This document shows positions 1 to 10,402 of a DNA stretch of 64,000 nucleotides, in pieces (within the stretch, counting starts at the first letter, position 1; each line of letters opens with the position of its first letter). The position numbers were made by a program, and so were the translations under genes. The DNA is from Stutzerimonas urumqiensis (GTDB taxonomy: Bacteria; Pseudomonadota; Gammaproteobacteria; Pseudomonadales; Pseudomonadaceae), in NCBI RefSeq assembly GCF_003640395.1, contig NZ_RBZQ01000002.1, forward strand, positions 1-64,000, in the 5' to 3' direction. Under the pieces are notes generated by a model that saw only the letters and a list, made by a program, of their open reading frames with translations, ran no database searches and was not told the origin of the DNA.

Positions 1-74
1 ACCGAGTAACCCTGATCCAGCACCAGGCTGGCTGCTTCGAGTTTGAAATCTGTACTGAATGATCTTCTGGTCAT
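1..74 (-). CDS. IS3-family transposase OrfA, N-terminal fragment (window edge)
   Basis: An ATG at 74 (minus strand) opens a frame that runs off the window after 24 codons. The translation starts MTRRSFSTDFKLEAASLVLD, the typical start of IS3-family OrfA proteins, whose helix-turn-helix begins with a 'F..EFK.EAA.LV.D.GYSV' pattern. OrfA binds the IS ends and is normally extended into the DDE transposase OrfB by a -1 frameshift. OrfB is outside the window, so it cannot be told whether the element is intact. The gene is transcribed away from the CRISPR array. Confidence 0.75.
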   Translation of the reverse strand, partial: MTRRSFSTDFKLEAASLVLDQGYS

Positions 75-142
75 GTAAACACCGTATGGCTGGGCGAAGC
101 TTAGCGCCCTATCGGGGTGTCCAGAATCATTGAGCCACAACA
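1..142 (-). mobile_element. End of an IS3-family insertion sequence (rest lies outside the window)
   Basis: The segment holds the 5' end of an IS3-type OrfA reading leftwards, a 65-nt non-coding stretch, and a terminus that reads on the minus strand as TGTGGCTCAATGATTCTGG, resembling IS3-family left ends that begin with TG. The junction with the CRISPR array falls within a few bases of the first repeat at 144. The exact end (about 139 or 142) and any 3-4 bp target duplication cannot be fixed because the other end is outside the window. Confidence 0.7.
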
Positions 143-143
143 A

Positions 144-903
144 GGTTCATCCCCGCGCCTGCGGGGAACACGTGAAGAAGGGATAGTCGAAGTCGTCGGC
201 GCGCGGTTCATCCCCGCGCCTGCGGGGAACACTCGGCTAAGCGGCGGAATGACGGGTTCATCACCGGTTCATCCCCGCGCCTGCGGGGAACACGTACTGC
301 GGGTTGCTGTCGTGTACCTCGGCGCCGGTTCATCCCCGCGCCTGCGGGGAACACGGAGCTACTACAGCGGCCCGGTTGAAGGGGGCCGGTTCATCCCCGC
401 GCCTGCGGGGAACACGCCAGGCTCGCTGTCGATCAGCAGTGCGTCGTCGGTTCATCCCCGCGCCTGCGGGGAACACCCGCCAGACCATCGGCTACAACAT
501 GCAGGAGTCGGTTCATCCCCGCGCCTGCGGGGAACACGCGTATCGGTGGCCGTAGGTAAACAGCATGGTCGGTTCATCCCCGCGCCTGCGGGGAACACTT
601 CACGAATGACTGCAGGTCCTGCATGGCCAGCGGTTCATCCCCGCGCCTGCGGGGAACACGCAACTGCCAGCAGGAGTGGGCCGTTCCTGCTCGGTTCATC
701 CCCGCGCCTGCGGGGAACACTGAGCCAGCTCGGCAAGCATCTGTTTGAACGCAGGTTCATCCCCGCGCCTGCGGGGAACACGATTTAGCCTCGCACGGTT
801 CTTCTGGTGGTGACGGTTCATCCCCGCGCCTGCGGGGAACACGCAATCCTCACCAGCGACGGAAGATTCGGACTCGGTTCATCCCCGCGCCTGCGGGGAA
901 CAC
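144..903 (-). CRISPR. Type I-E CRISPR array, 13 repeats and 12 spacers
   Basis: Thirteen identical 28-nt repeats start at 144, 205, 266, 327, 388, 449, 510, 571, 632, 693, 754, 815 and 876, a strict 61-nt period with 33-nt spacers (29+32 if the usual C before GGTTC is counted). Each repeat begins GGTTCATCCCC and ends GGGGAACAC on the plus strand, with a 6-bp CCCCGC/GCGGGG stem. On the minus strand it reads GTGTTCCCC...GATGAACC(G), matching type I-E repeats with the ATGAACCG crRNA 5' handle. The array is therefore most likely transcribed leftwards, with its leader near 904-971. No cas gene is present in the window. No repeat is degenerate, so the distal end was probably lost or separated by the IS element at 1-142. 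Confidence 0.97.
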
Positions 904-963
904 ACCAATCGTAACGGCTTGATCGACAAGGACTAAAGCCGCTACCCCAAACCCTACCGAGCC
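904..963 (-). promoter_or_regulatory. Probable CRISPR leader (or trailer) between the array and aidB
   Basis: These 60 bases separate the last repeat from the 3' hairpin of the acyl-CoA dehydrogenase gene. With crRNA transcription to the left, as the repeat orientation implies, this would be the leader. It is short and not very AT-rich, and no convincing -35/-10 pair was recognised. If the array were transcribed rightwards it would be the trailer. Orientation is inferred from the repeat alone. Confidence 0.35.
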
Positions 964-980
964 CCCGCCCTTCAGGCGGG
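964..980 (-). terminator. GC-rich hairpin overlapping the aidB stop codon
   Basis: CCCGCC (964-969) and GGCGGG (975-980) form a 6-bp stem around a 5-nt loop that contains part of the TGA stop at 972-974. There is no U tract, so it may be a weak terminator or 3'-end stabiliser rather than a classical intrinsic terminator. Confidence 0.35.
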
Positions 981-2621
981 CAGCGAGCGTTCCAGGATTG
1001 CCGTCACCTCGAGCGCTCGCGGCAAGGTTCCGTACGTCCGCGCTTGTCCGTTCAGTCGACTGGCGATGAAGGCGTCGCTCACGGCCGCGTTGCCGGCTTC
1101 GAGCAGGAGCTTGGCCTGGAGGGCCAGGGCGATGTCTTCGGTGAGTTGCCGGGCGCGGTACTGGATGTCGGAGGTGTCGGCGAAGGCGGCCTTGAGGCGG
1201 GTGATGTGCCCGGCCAGGCGAGCCTCGCCCTGGCCATCGCCCAGTTCGGCAAACAGGACCTCGAGTGCGCCCGCTTCCTTGGACAGGGCGCGCAGGACAT
1301 CCAGGCACTGAACGTTGCCCGAGCCTTCCCAGATGGAGTTGACCGGCGCCTCCCGGTACAACCGCGGCAGGATGGTCTCTTCGACGTAGCCGGCGCCGCC
1401 GAGGCATTCCTGCGCTTCGTTGACCATTGCCGGGGCCCGTTTGCAGATCCAGTACTTGCCGACCGCGGTGACCAGCCGGGCGAAGATCGCTTCGTGCTCG
1501 CTGGCCGCTTCGTCCAGCGCATGACCCATGCGCAAGGTCAGCGCCAGGGCGGCTTCGCTTTCCAGCGCCAGGTCGGCCAGGACGTTCCGCATCAGCGGCT
1601 GGTCGATCAGTGCGCGCCCGCCCACCTGCCGGTGCTGGCAATGATGCAGCGCCTGGGTCAGCGCCTGTCGCATCAGCGAACTGGAGCCGATCATGCAGTC
1701 GAAGCGCGTCATCGAGACCATCGAGAGAATGGTCGGCACGCCGCGCCCTTCTTCGCCGACCATCCAGGCCAGCGCGCCGCGGTATTCGACCTCGCTCGAG
1801 GCGTTGGCCCAGTTGCCGAGCTTGTTCTTCAGTCGCTGGATATAAAACGCGTTGCGCTCGCCGTCCGGCCGATGGCGCGGCAGCAGGAAGCACGACAGCC
1901 CCTTTTCGGTGTAGGCGAGCGTCAGGAAGGCGTCGCACATCGGGGCCGAGCAAAACCACTTGTGCCCGACCAGTTCATAGGCCTGACCAGGGCCGGGCTG
2001 GCCAACCGGATGGGCCTGGGTGGTGTTGGCGCGCACATCGGTACCGCCCTGTTTCTCGGTCATGGCCATGCCGATGGTGACGCCGGTCTTCTGCGCCAGC
2101 GGCAGGTTGCGCGGGTCGTAGGCGCCGTGCAGCAGCTTGGGCAGCCAGACGTCGGCGATTTCCGGTTGCTGGCGCAGGGCCGGCACGCTGGCGAAGGTCA
2201 TGGTCAGCGGACAGCTGGTACCGGCTTCGGCCTGGTTGTGCAGGTACATCAGGCCGGCGCGGGCGACATGGGCCCCGGCGCGCGGTTCGGTCCAGGGGAG
2301 CGACGGGATGCCGTGCTCGACGGCCGTGGCCATCAACTGGTGGTACGCCGGATGGAAGTCGACCTGGTCGATGCGATGACCGTAGCGGTCATGGGTACGC
2401 AGGACCGGCTTGTGCTCATTGGCGAGGAAGCCGGCCTCCATCAGCGGGCCGCCGGCCAGCGCGCCGTAGGCCTCGAGGCGCAAGGTGGCCCAGTCGCCTC
2501 GATAACGGCGGATCCACGCTTGCAGCGGCCGGTCGACGAGGTACAAGTTGGTGCCTTCCAGCGGTGGCGCCTGGTTGAACACCGCGTGGGTTTCGGCGAG
2601 CGGGACGTGACGGGTGGCCAT
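972..2621 (-). CDS. aidB: Acyl-CoA dehydrogenase, AidB family
   Basis: A 549-residue flavoprotein of the isovaleryl-CoA dehydrogenase/AidB branch, close to the 541 aa of E. coli AidB. The N-terminus (HAVFNQAPPLEGTNLYLVD) is AidB-like. The FAD/substrate loop MTEKQGG lies at residues 187-193, and the C-terminal VNSIWEGSGN segment carries the acyl-CoA dehydrogenase Glu region. E. coli AidB is induced by alkylation damage and binds DNA; whether this copy has that role or works in branched acyl-CoA oxidation is not visible here. The start is supported by AGGAGAT seven bases upstream of ATG 2621; the frame stays open further upstream but without homology. It stands alone between the CRISPR array and a sensor kinase on the same strand. 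Confidence 0.9.
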   Translation of the reverse strand: MATRHVPLAETHAVFNQAPPLEGTNLYLVDRPLQAWIRRYRGDWATLRLEAYGALAGGPLMEAGFLANEHKPVLRTHDRYGHRIDQVDFHPAYHQLMATAVEHGIPSLPWTEPRAGAHVARAGLMYLHNQAEAGTSCPLTMTFASVPALRQQPEIADVWLPKLLHGAYDPRNLPLAQKTGVTIGMAMTEKQGGTDVRANTTQAHPVGQPGPGQAYELVGHKWFCSAPMCDAFLTLAYTEKGLSCFLLPRHRPDGERNAFYIQRLKNKLGNWANASSEVEYRGALAWMVGEEGRGVPTILSMVSMTRFDCMIGSSSLMRQALTQALHHCQHRQVGGRALIDQPLMRNVLADLALESEAALALTLRMGHALDEAASEHEAIFARLVTAVGKYWICKRAPAMVNEAQECLGGAGYVEETILPRLYREAPVNSIWEGSGNVQCLDVLRALSKEAGALEVLFAELGDGQGEARLAGHITRLKAAFADTSDIQYRARQLTEDIALALQAKLLLEAGNAAVSDAFIASRLNGQARTYGTLPRALEVTAILERSLPA

Positions 2622-2661
2622 GACGGATCTCCTGCAATCGATTGCCGCAGATAACCATGGC

Positions 2662-2690
2662 GCCGATCCCGAAAAAAGCGGGGGATCGGC
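2662..2690. terminator. Hairpin between aidB and the sensor kinase gene
   Basis: A perfect 9-bp stem, GCCGATCCC (2662-2670) with GGGATCGGC (2682-2690), closes an 11-nt A-rich/T-rich loop. It lies just downstream of the kinase stop codon on the minus strand and upstream of the aidB ribosome-binding site, so it could end the kinase transcript. The missing U tail keeps confidence moderate. Confidence 0.45.
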
Positions 2691-2710
2691 CAAACCCGCA
2701 CCCGATGCCG

Positions 2711-4690
<1,980 letters not shown>

Positions 4691-4817
4691 GCGCACCTGC
4701 CATCGCCAGAGGCGGCGATTCGCCATCAAATTCGGTGCGCGACTGTAGCAGCGGCGACGTGAAAGCGCAGCCGGCCAGGACGGCCTTCGCAGACGAATGG
4801 TGATAAGCTCGCGCGCC

Positions 4818-5612
4818 ATGAAAACGCCCAATTCCCGCCCCGTAGTGCTTTGCCTGTCCGGCCACGACCCGAGTGGTGGCGCCGGTCTGCAGGCCGATAT
4901 CGAGGCCCTGCTCGCGCAGGGCTGCCACGCCGCCCCGACGGTCACCGCGCTGACGGTGCAGGACACCGTCGACGTCGCCGATTTCCGCGTCCTCGACCGC
5001 GCCTGGGTCCTGGCCCAGGCCCGTGCGATCATGGCCGACCTGCCGATCGCCGCGGTCAAGCTCGGCATGCTCGGCTCGACCGAGATGGTCGAGACGGTGC
5101 TGGAGCTTCTCCAGTCGCTGCCGGGCGTGCCGCTGGTCTGCGACCCGGTGCTGCGCGCCGGCGGCGGTGGCTCGCTCGGCCCGGACGACGTCGGCTATGC
5201 CTTGCGCGAGCGGCTGTTCCCGCTGTCCACGATCGCCACGCCGAACCTGCCCGAGGCGCGCATCCTCGCCGACCTGCCCAACGGCACCGCCGATGAGTGC
5301 GCCGAGCGGCTTCTGCCACACATCGAGCACCTGCTGATCACGGGCGGCCATGGTGACGAGCAGGAGGTGCACAACCGCCTCTATTCCCGCGATGGCCGTC
5401 GCGAAGACTTCCTCTGCCAGCGCCTGCCGGGCAGCTACCACGGCTCCGGTTGCACGCTGGCCAGCGCACTGTCCGGCCGTCTCGCGCTGGGCGAAGGGCT
5501 GGCCAGCGCGGTCCGTTCGGCACTCGACTACACCTGGCGCACGCTGCGCGACGCCGAGGCACCGGGCCGCGGCCAGTACATTCCGCGGCGTTTGCCGCTG
5601 GATCTGGACTGA
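4818..5612 (+). CDS. thiD: Hydroxymethylpyrimidine/phosphomethylpyrimidine kinase ThiD
   Basis: A 264-residue ribokinase-fold enzyme that phosphorylates HMP and HMP-P to HMP-PP in cytosolic thiamin synthesis. The family start VLCLSGHDPSGGAGLQADIE is followed by TALTVQDT, the CDPVLRAGGG segment and a C-terminal GSGCTLASAL anion-hole/catalytic motif. Length is normal for the family. ATG 4818 is chosen because homology starts there; an in-frame GTG at 4797 has no support. thiE follows after 12 bases, so HMP-PP is made and used by products of one transcript. No TPP riboswitch was recognised in the upstream gap. Confidence 0.96.
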   Translation: MKTPNSRPVVLCLSGHDPSGGAGLQADIEALLAQGCHAAPTVTALTVQDTVDVADFRVLDRAWVLAQARAIMADLPIAAVKLGMLGSTEMVETVLELLQSLPGVPLVCDPVLRAGGGGSLGPDDVGYALRERLFPLSTIATPNLPEARILADLPNGTADECAERLLPHIEHLLITGGHGDEQEVHNRLYSRDGRREDFLCQRLPGSYHGSGCTLASALSGRLALGEGLASAVRSALDYTWRTLRDAEAPGRGQYIPRRLPLDLD

Positions 5613-5624
5613 GCCGAGGCCCGC

Positions 5625-6260
5625 ATGAGCGCACCCTTACGTGGCCTCTACGCCATCACCGACAGCCACCTGCTCGCCGATGGCCGCCTGTTGCCCTATG
5701 CCGAAGCCGCGCTGCGCGGCGGTGCCCGCCTGTTGCAATACCGCGACAAGTCGACGGACACCATGCGCCGCCTGCATGAAGCCCAGGCACTGCGCGACCT
5801 CTGCCAGCGCCACGGCGCCGACCTGATCATCAACGATGACCTGGCCCTCGCCGAACGGCTGGGCGTCGGGCTGCACCTTGGCCAGGAGGATGGCTCGCTC
5901 GTCGAGGCCCGCGCGCGACTCGGTCGGGAGGCGATCATCGGAGCGACCTGCCATGCCCGCCTGGATCTGGCCGAGCAGGCGATCGAACAGGGCGCGAGCT
6001 ATATCGCCTTTGGTCGCTTCTTCAACTCGCAGACCAAGCCCGGCGCCCCCGCCGCTACGCCAGCGCTGCTCGACGAAGCGCAGCGCCGCTTCGCTCTGCC
6101 GATCGTCGTGATTGGCGGCGTGACGCTGGATAACGCGCCCAACCTGATCGCCCGCGGCGCCAGCCTCGTGGCGGTGATCGCCGGGCTGTTCGCGGTCGAC
6201 ACCGCCGACCAGGTCGAACACCGCGCCCGGGCCTTCAGCGCCCTGTTCCCGACTTCCTGA
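5625..6260 (+). CDS. thiE: Thiamin-phosphate synthase ThiE
   Basis: A 211-residue TIM-barrel enzyme that joins HMP-PP and the thiazole phosphate to give thiamin monophosphate. Recognisable family segments are [10 protein letters not shown] at the start, LLQYRDKST near residue 40, [39 protein letters not shown] and [13 protein letters not shown]. It begins 12 bases after thiD, and hemL follows 49 bases downstream with its own GGAGG site. The three genes may be co-transcribed. Confidence 0.96.
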   Translation: MSAPLRGLYAITDSHLLADGRLLPYAEAALRGGARLLQYRDKSTDTMRRLHEAQALRDLCQRHGADLIINDDLALAERLGVGLHLGQEDGSLVEARARLGREAIIGATCHARLDLAEQAIEQGASYIAFGRFFNSQTKPGAPAATPALLDEAQRRFALPIVVIGGVTLDNAPNLIARGASLVAVIAGLFAVDTADQVEHRARAFSALFPTS

Positions 6261-6309
6261 CCCTTCATCCGGCTGCCACGGCAGCCATCGCACGCTTCCG
6301 GAGGCCCGC

Positions 6310-7593
6310 ATGTCCCGCTCAGAAGAACTTTTCGCCAAAGCCCAGGCGCACATTCCAGGCGGCGTGAACTCGCCAGTCCGGGCGTTTCGCAGCGTCGGCG
6401 GCACCCCGCTGTTCTTCAAGCACGCCGAAGGCGCCTACGTCTACGACGAGGACGACAAGCGCTACGTCGACTACGTCGGCTCCTGGGGCCCGATGATCCT
6501 CGGCCACAGCCATCCCGAGGTGCTCGACGCGGTGCGCCAGCGGCTCGACCACGGCCTGTCCTACGGGGCGCCGACCGCGATGGAAACCGAGATGGCGGAA
6601 CTCGTCTGCTCGCTGGTTCCGTCCATGGACATGGTGCGCATGGTCAGCTCCGGCACCGAGGCGACGATGAGCGCCATCCGCCTGGCCCGCGGCTTCACCC
6701 GGCGCGACGCGATCATCAAGTTCGAAGGCTGCTACCACGGCCATTCCGACAGCCTGCTGGTGAAGGCCGGCTCCGGCGCCCTGACCCAGGGCGTGCCGAG
6801 CTCGGCGGGCGTTCCGGCGGATTTCGCCAAGCACACCCTGACCCTGACCTACAACGACCTGGCCGAGGTCGAGGCGACGCTCAGGGAAAAGGGCGATCAG
6901 GTCGCCTGCATCATCGTCGAACCGGTAGCAGGCAACATGAACTGCGTGCCGCCGGCGCCCGGCTTCCTGGAAGGTCTGCGCCGGCTGTGCGACGAGCATG
7001 GCGTGGTGCTGATCTTCGACGAGGTGATGACGGGCTTTCGCGTCGCCCTCGGCGGTGCGCAGGCGCACTATGGCGTCACACCCGACCTGACCACCTTCGG
7101 CAAGATCATTGGCGGCGGCATGCCGGTCGGCTGCTTCGGCGGCAAGCGCGCCATCATGGAGCAGATTGCGCCGCTGGGGCCGGTCTATCAGGCCGGCACG
7201 CTGTCGGGCAATCCGCTGGCGATGGCCGCCGGTCTCGCCACGCTGCGCCTGATCCAGCGACCCGGTTTCCATGCGCAGCTCACCGATTACACCGGCCGCA
7301 TGCTCGCCGGGCTCCAGCAGCGTGCCGATGCCGCCGGCATCCCGTTCACCACGACCCAGGTGGGCGGCATGTTCGGTCTGTATTTCACCGACGCCAGGCA
7401 AATCGCCCGCTTCGACGACGTCATGGCCAGCGACGTCGAGCGCTTCAAGCGGTTCTTCCACCTGATGCTCGAGGGCGGCGTCTACCTGGCGCCGAGCGCG
7501 TTCGAAGCCGGCTTCACCTCGATCGCCCACGGCGACGCGGAGCTGCAACAGACCCTCGACGCGGCCGAGCGCGCCTTCGCCCGTCTGGCATGA
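6310..7593 (+). CDS. hemL: Glutamate-1-semialdehyde 2,1-aminomutase
   Basis: A 427-residue PLP enzyme that converts glutamate-1-semialdehyde to 5-aminolevulinate, the C5 entry to tetrapyrrole synthesis. The N-terminal [20 protein letters not shown] and [16 protein letters not shown] are diagnostic, and the PLP lysine is Lys265 in [19 protein letters not shown] lies seven bases before the ATG. The TGA overlaps the ATG of the next gene by 4 nt (ATGA), implying translational coupling to the membrane protein. Confidence 0.97.
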   Translation: MSRSEELFAKAQAHIPGGVNSPVRAFRSVGGTPLFFKHAEGAYVYDEDDKRYVDYVGSWGPMILGHSHPEVLDAVRQRLDHGLSYGAPTAMETEMAELVCSLVPSMDMVRMVSSGTEATMSAIRLARGFTRRDAIIKFEGCYHGHSDSLLVKAGSGALTQGVPSSAGVPADFAKHTLTLTYNDLAEVEATLREKGDQVACIIVEPVAGNMNCVPPAPGFLEGLRRLCDEHGVVLIFDEVMTGFRVALGGAQAHYGVTPDLTTFGKIIGGGMPVGCFGGKRAIMEQIAPLGPVYQAGTLSGNPLAMAAGLATLRLIQRPGFHAQLTDYTGRMLAGLQQRADAAGIPFTTTQVGGMFGLYFTDARQIARFDDVMASDVERFKRFFHLMLEGGVYLAPSAFEAGFTSIAHGDAELQQTLDAAERAFARLA

Positions 7594-8219
7594 CCGCGCC
7601 GGAGGCGGTACAGGCAGCGGTCCTGCTGATCGGTGCGCTGCTGGCGCTGGGCCGGGTGGCGCGCAACTGGCGTGCGGCGGGCGAGCAGGAGCAGCCCGCG
7701 CTGTTCTGTGCGCTGATCGGCTTCGCACTGGCCGCCGCGTTCGCCGCGGTCAGCGGTGTTGCATCGCTCGCCTCCGCAGACCTGGACGCCGCCGAGGGCT
7801 GGCTCGCGCGTGCGACCTACCAGCTCGGCATCCCGCTGGCGACCTTGGCGGTCCTGGCGTTCGCCCGCGATTGGCGCTGGAGCCGGCCGACCTGGGGGCG
7901 CCTGGTGCTCGGGCTCTGCGTGCTATTCGAAGTCGCTCGCCAACTCGGCCTGGGCCCGGCCTATGCGCTGGCGGTCCCGCTGGTCAGCGCCGCGCTCGTG
8001 CTCTATGCCGCCTGGGTGCGACCCGATGCGCGGGCGGCGCGGCTTTCAGGCGTGGTCGCCGGCATTCTGCTGCTGATTAGCGTGCCACTTCCGGGCAATC
8101 CGCTGGCGAGTGCGAGCGTCCTGCTGCTCGGGCTGGCCTGCCTGCCACTCGCCTTGCAGCTGACCCGGCTGGAGCCGTCCGGCGGCGCAGACGAAAAAAG
8201 CGCCGGCCAAGGCCTGTAA
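7590..8219 (+). CDS. Small integral membrane protein of unknown function
   Basis: A 209-residue protein with about six hydrophobic segments (near residues 5-20, 35-60, 75-95, 105-120, 125-140 and 155-190) separated by short charged loops. No catalytic motif was recognised. Translation is coupled to hemL by an ATGA overlap, so it is made with the ALA-forming enzyme. I recall similar unnamed genes after hemL in pseudomonads, but no function can be given. Confidence 0.8.
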   Translation: MTAPEAVQAAVLLIGALLALGRVARNWRAAGEQEQPALFCALIGFALAAAFAAVSGVASLASADLDAAEGWLARATYQLGIPLATLAVLAFARDWRWSRPTWGRLVLGLCVLFEVARQLGLGPAYALAVPLVSAALVLYAAWVRPDARAARLSGVVAGILLLISVPLPGNPLASASVLLLGLACLPLALQLTRLEPSGGADEKSAGQGL

Positions 8220-8224
8220 AGCCT

Positions 8225-8253
8225 TTGTAAGGACGTGACGGCTTATCCATAAT
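8225..8253 (+). promoter_or_regulatory. Sigma-70 promoter for the Sel1-repeat gene
   Basis: TTGTAA (8225-8230) and CATAAT (8248-8253) are separated by exactly 17 bases and lie 65 bases before ATG 8318. The motif sits just after the stop of the preceding membrane-protein gene, so the Sel1 gene probably has its own transcript. Confidence 0.6.
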
Positions 8254-8317
8254 GTGACGGCCGGCGCGTTCCAGCGCGCCCCCATCCAACGCCCAGAAGC
8301 CCGAGGCGCTCCGATCC

Positions 8318-8863
8318 ATGATCCGCACCGGTCGCAACCTTTCACTGGGTTGCCTGTTGCTGCTATTGCCCCTGCTGGCCACGGCGGGCGGCAACTCCCT
8401 GCTGATCCCGGCGACCGCACGCTGTGCGCTCAACACCATTGCCGACGAACTGCCGGCGGCGCTGCGCGCTTGCCAGCAGGCGGCGGTCGAGGGCGACCTG
8501 CAAGCGGCCTATGAGCTGGGCGAGTTCTATTACGACGGGCAGCGTGCGCCGCGTGACCTGGCCAAGGCGCTGGAGTGGTTCGAGCAGGCCTCCCTGCACG
8601 GCCATGCGCTGGCGCAGCATCGACTGGGCGTCATGTTCTTTCGCGGCGAAGGCGTGCCGGCGAACAACGTGCAGGCCTACATCGTGCTGAAGATGGCCGC
8701 CGTCAACGGCGCCGAGGAAGCCCTGGACACCGCCGACCGCGTCTCGGCCCAGATGCGTCGCGACGAGCTGGAGATCGCCACGCAGGTGCTCGGGCAGATC
8801 TTTCGCGATTTCATGCTCGACCTGCAGACCGCCGGCGAAGACTCGCCCTTCGGCCCTCGCTGA
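8318..8863 (+). CDS. Exported Sel1-like repeat (SLR) protein
   Basis: A 181-residue protein with an N-terminal signal peptide (hydrophobic LSLGCLLLLLPLLATAGG) followed by tandem Sel1-type helical repeats. ACQQAAVEGDLQAAYELGEF and WFEQASLHGHALAQHRLGVM show the A..LG.....G pattern of about 36 residues. Such proteins act as protein-interaction scaffolds, mostly in the periplasm. No enzymatic motif is present, and neighbours (hemL region, miaB) give no clear functional clue. Confidence 0.8.
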   Translation: MIRTGRNLSLGCLLLLLPLLATAGGNSLLIPATARCALNTIADELPAALRACQQAAVEGDLQAAYELGEFYYDGQRAPRDLAKALEWFEQASLHGHALAQHRLGVMFFRGEGVPANNVQAYIVLKMAAVNGAEEALDTADRVSAQMRRDELEIATQVLGQIFRDFMLDLQTAGEDSPFGPR

Positions 8864-8928
8864 CCCAGCCACGACCGCTTGCGACCTTTGGCCCTGCCAG
8901 CCGACTTTTATCGGCGGGTGGCTGCGCC

Positions 8929-8934
8929 TATAAT
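8929..8934 (+). promoter_or_regulatory. -10 element of the miaB promoter
   Basis: A consensus TATAAT lies 36 bases before the miaB ATG. The matching -35 region 17 bases upstream is poor (CTTTTAT), so the promoter may rely on the strong -10. A T-rich run follows at 8943-8948. Confidence 0.55.
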
Positions 8935-8969
8935 CGCCGGTCATTTTTTGAACAGACCCGGTCCAGCCC

Positions 8970-10298
8970 ATGACCCGCAAGCTTTTCATCGAAACCCACG
9001 GCTGCCAGATGAACGAGTACGACAGCTCGCGCATGGTCGACCTGCTGGGTGAACACCAGGCCCTGGAACTCACCGAGAATCCGGCCGAAGCCGACGTCAT
9101 CCTGCTCAATACCTGCTCGATTCGCGAAAAAGCGCAGGAAAAGGTGTTCTCCAAGCTGGGCCGTTGGCGCGAGCTGAAGCTGGACAAGCCCGATCTGGTC
9201 ATCGGGGTCGGCGGTTGCGTGGCGAGCCAGGAAGGCGCCGCCATCCGGGATCGCGCACCTTACGTCGACGTGGTGTTCGGCCCACAGACACTGCACCGCC
9301 TCCCGGAAATGATCGACGCCGCGCGCAGCACCGGCGCGCCGCAGGTCGACATTTCCTTTCCCGAGATCGAGAAGTTCGATCGCCTGCCCGAACCGCGGGT
9401 CGACGGCCCCACCGCCTTCGTCTCGGTCATGGAAGGTTGCAGCAAGTACTGCACCTTCTGCGTGGTGCCCTATACCCGCGGCGAAGAAGTCAGCCGTCCG
9501 TTCGACGACATCATCGCCGAAGTGCTGCACCTGGCCGAGAACGGCGTCCGCGAGGTCACCCTGCTCGGGCAGAACGTCAACGGCTACCGCGGCGCGATGC
9601 CCGATGGCAGCGTGGCGGATCTGGCGGACCTGATCCGCGTGGTGGCGGAGATCGACGGCATCGACCGCATCCGCTACACCACCTCGCATCCGCTGGAATT
9701 CTCCGACGCGCTGATCCGCGCCCACGCCGAGGTGCCGGAACTGGTCAAATACCTGCATCTCCCCGTCCAGCATGGCTCTGATCGCATCCTGGCCGCCATG
9801 AAGCGCAACCACACGGCGCTCGAGTACAAGTCGCGTATCCGCAAGCTCAAGGCCGCCGTGCCGGACATCCTGATCAGCTCCGATTTCATCGTCGGCTTCC
9901 CCGGCGAGACGGAGAAGGACTTCGAGCAGACCATGAAGCTGATCGAAGACGTCGACTTCGACTTTTCCTACTCCTTCGTCTACAGCGCGCGCCCCGGCAC
10001 GCCGGCCGCCGATCTGGCCGACGACACGCCCGAGGCGGTGAAGAAGGAACGCCTGGCCCGCCTGCAGCACCGCATCAGCCAGCAGGGCTTCGAGCACAGC
10101 CGGCGGATGGTCGGAACCACTCAGCGCATCCTGGTCACCGATTACTCGAAGAAGGATCCGGGCATGCTGCAAGGGCGCACCGAGCACAACAGAATCGTCA
10201 ACTTCCGCAGCGATAATCCGCGCCTCATCGGCCAGTTCGTCGACGTGCACATCGACCAGGCGCTGCCCCATTCGCTGCGCGGCTCGCTGCTCAGCTGA
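8970..10298 (+). CDS. miaB: tRNA-2-methylthio-N6-dimethylallyladenosine synthase MiaB
   Basis: A 442-residue radical-SAM methylthiotransferase that adds the 2-methylthio group to i6A37 of tRNAs. The N-terminal UPF0004 domain holds the auxiliary-cluster cysteines Cys12, Cys49 and Cys83. The radical-SAM cluster is Cys157, Cys161 and Cys164 ([11 protein letters not shown]), and the C-terminal TRAM domain runs from about residue 375. All six cysteines are present and length is typical. It precedes phoH-ybeY-corC-lnt, the same order as in enterics and pseudomonads. Confidence 0.97.
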   Translation: MTRKLFIETHGCQMNEYDSSRMVDLLGEHQALELTENPAEADVILLNTCSIREKAQEKVFSKLGRWRELKLDKPDLVIGVGGCVASQEGAAIRDRAPYVDVVFGPQTLHRLPEMIDAARSTGAPQVDISFPEIEKFDRLPEPRVDGPTAFVSVMEGCSKYCTFCVVPYTRGEEVSRPFDDIIAEVLHLAENGVREVTLLGQNVNGYRGAMPDGSVADLADLIRVVAEIDGIDRIRYTTSHPLEFSDALIRAHAEVPELVKYLHLPVQHGSDRILAAMKRNHTALEYKSRIRKLKAAVPDILISSDFIVGFPGETEKDFEQTMKLIEDVDFDFSYSFVYSARPGTPAADLADDTPEAVKKERLARLQHRISQQGFEHSRRMVGTTQRILVTDYSKKDPGMLQGRTEHNRIVNFRSDNPRLIGQFVDVHIDQALPHSLRGSLLS

Positions 10299-10349
10299 GC
10301 CGCCGCGCCGACGCAACTCGCGCCGGTCCGCGTGGTCGACCGTTCAGGA

Positions 10350-10378
10350 CGCCGGCTTTCCCCACGGGGTGGCCGGCG
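10350..10378 (+). terminator. Inverted repeat between miaB and phoH
   Basis: CGCCGGC (10350-10356) pairs with GCCGGCG (10372-10378), and an inner CCCC/GGGG pair (10360-10369) extends the hairpin across a small internal loop. It lies about 50 bases after the miaB stop. There is no U tail, so it may attenuate rather than fully terminate transcription into phoH. Confidence 0.4.
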
Positions 10379-10402
10379 CTATCCTCCACTCACTTCAGCC
10401 TC

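Noticed and set aside
117-788. A 223-residue open frame full of SSPRLRGT, RFIPAPAGNT and VHPRACGEH repeats, and a second one at 304-555
   Set aside because: These are translations of the CRISPR repeats in three frames; a 61-nt period cycles the frame. This is a known source of false proteins.
4727-4817. TPP riboswitch upstream of thiD
   Set aside because: The gap is only 91 bases and lacks the CTGAGA and ACCTGATC-type thi-box elements.
4727-5068. Upstream extension of the sensor kinase frame into thiD
   Set aside because: It overlaps the thiD start on the other strand and lacks a signal peptide; a -10 element at 4742-4747 lies within it.
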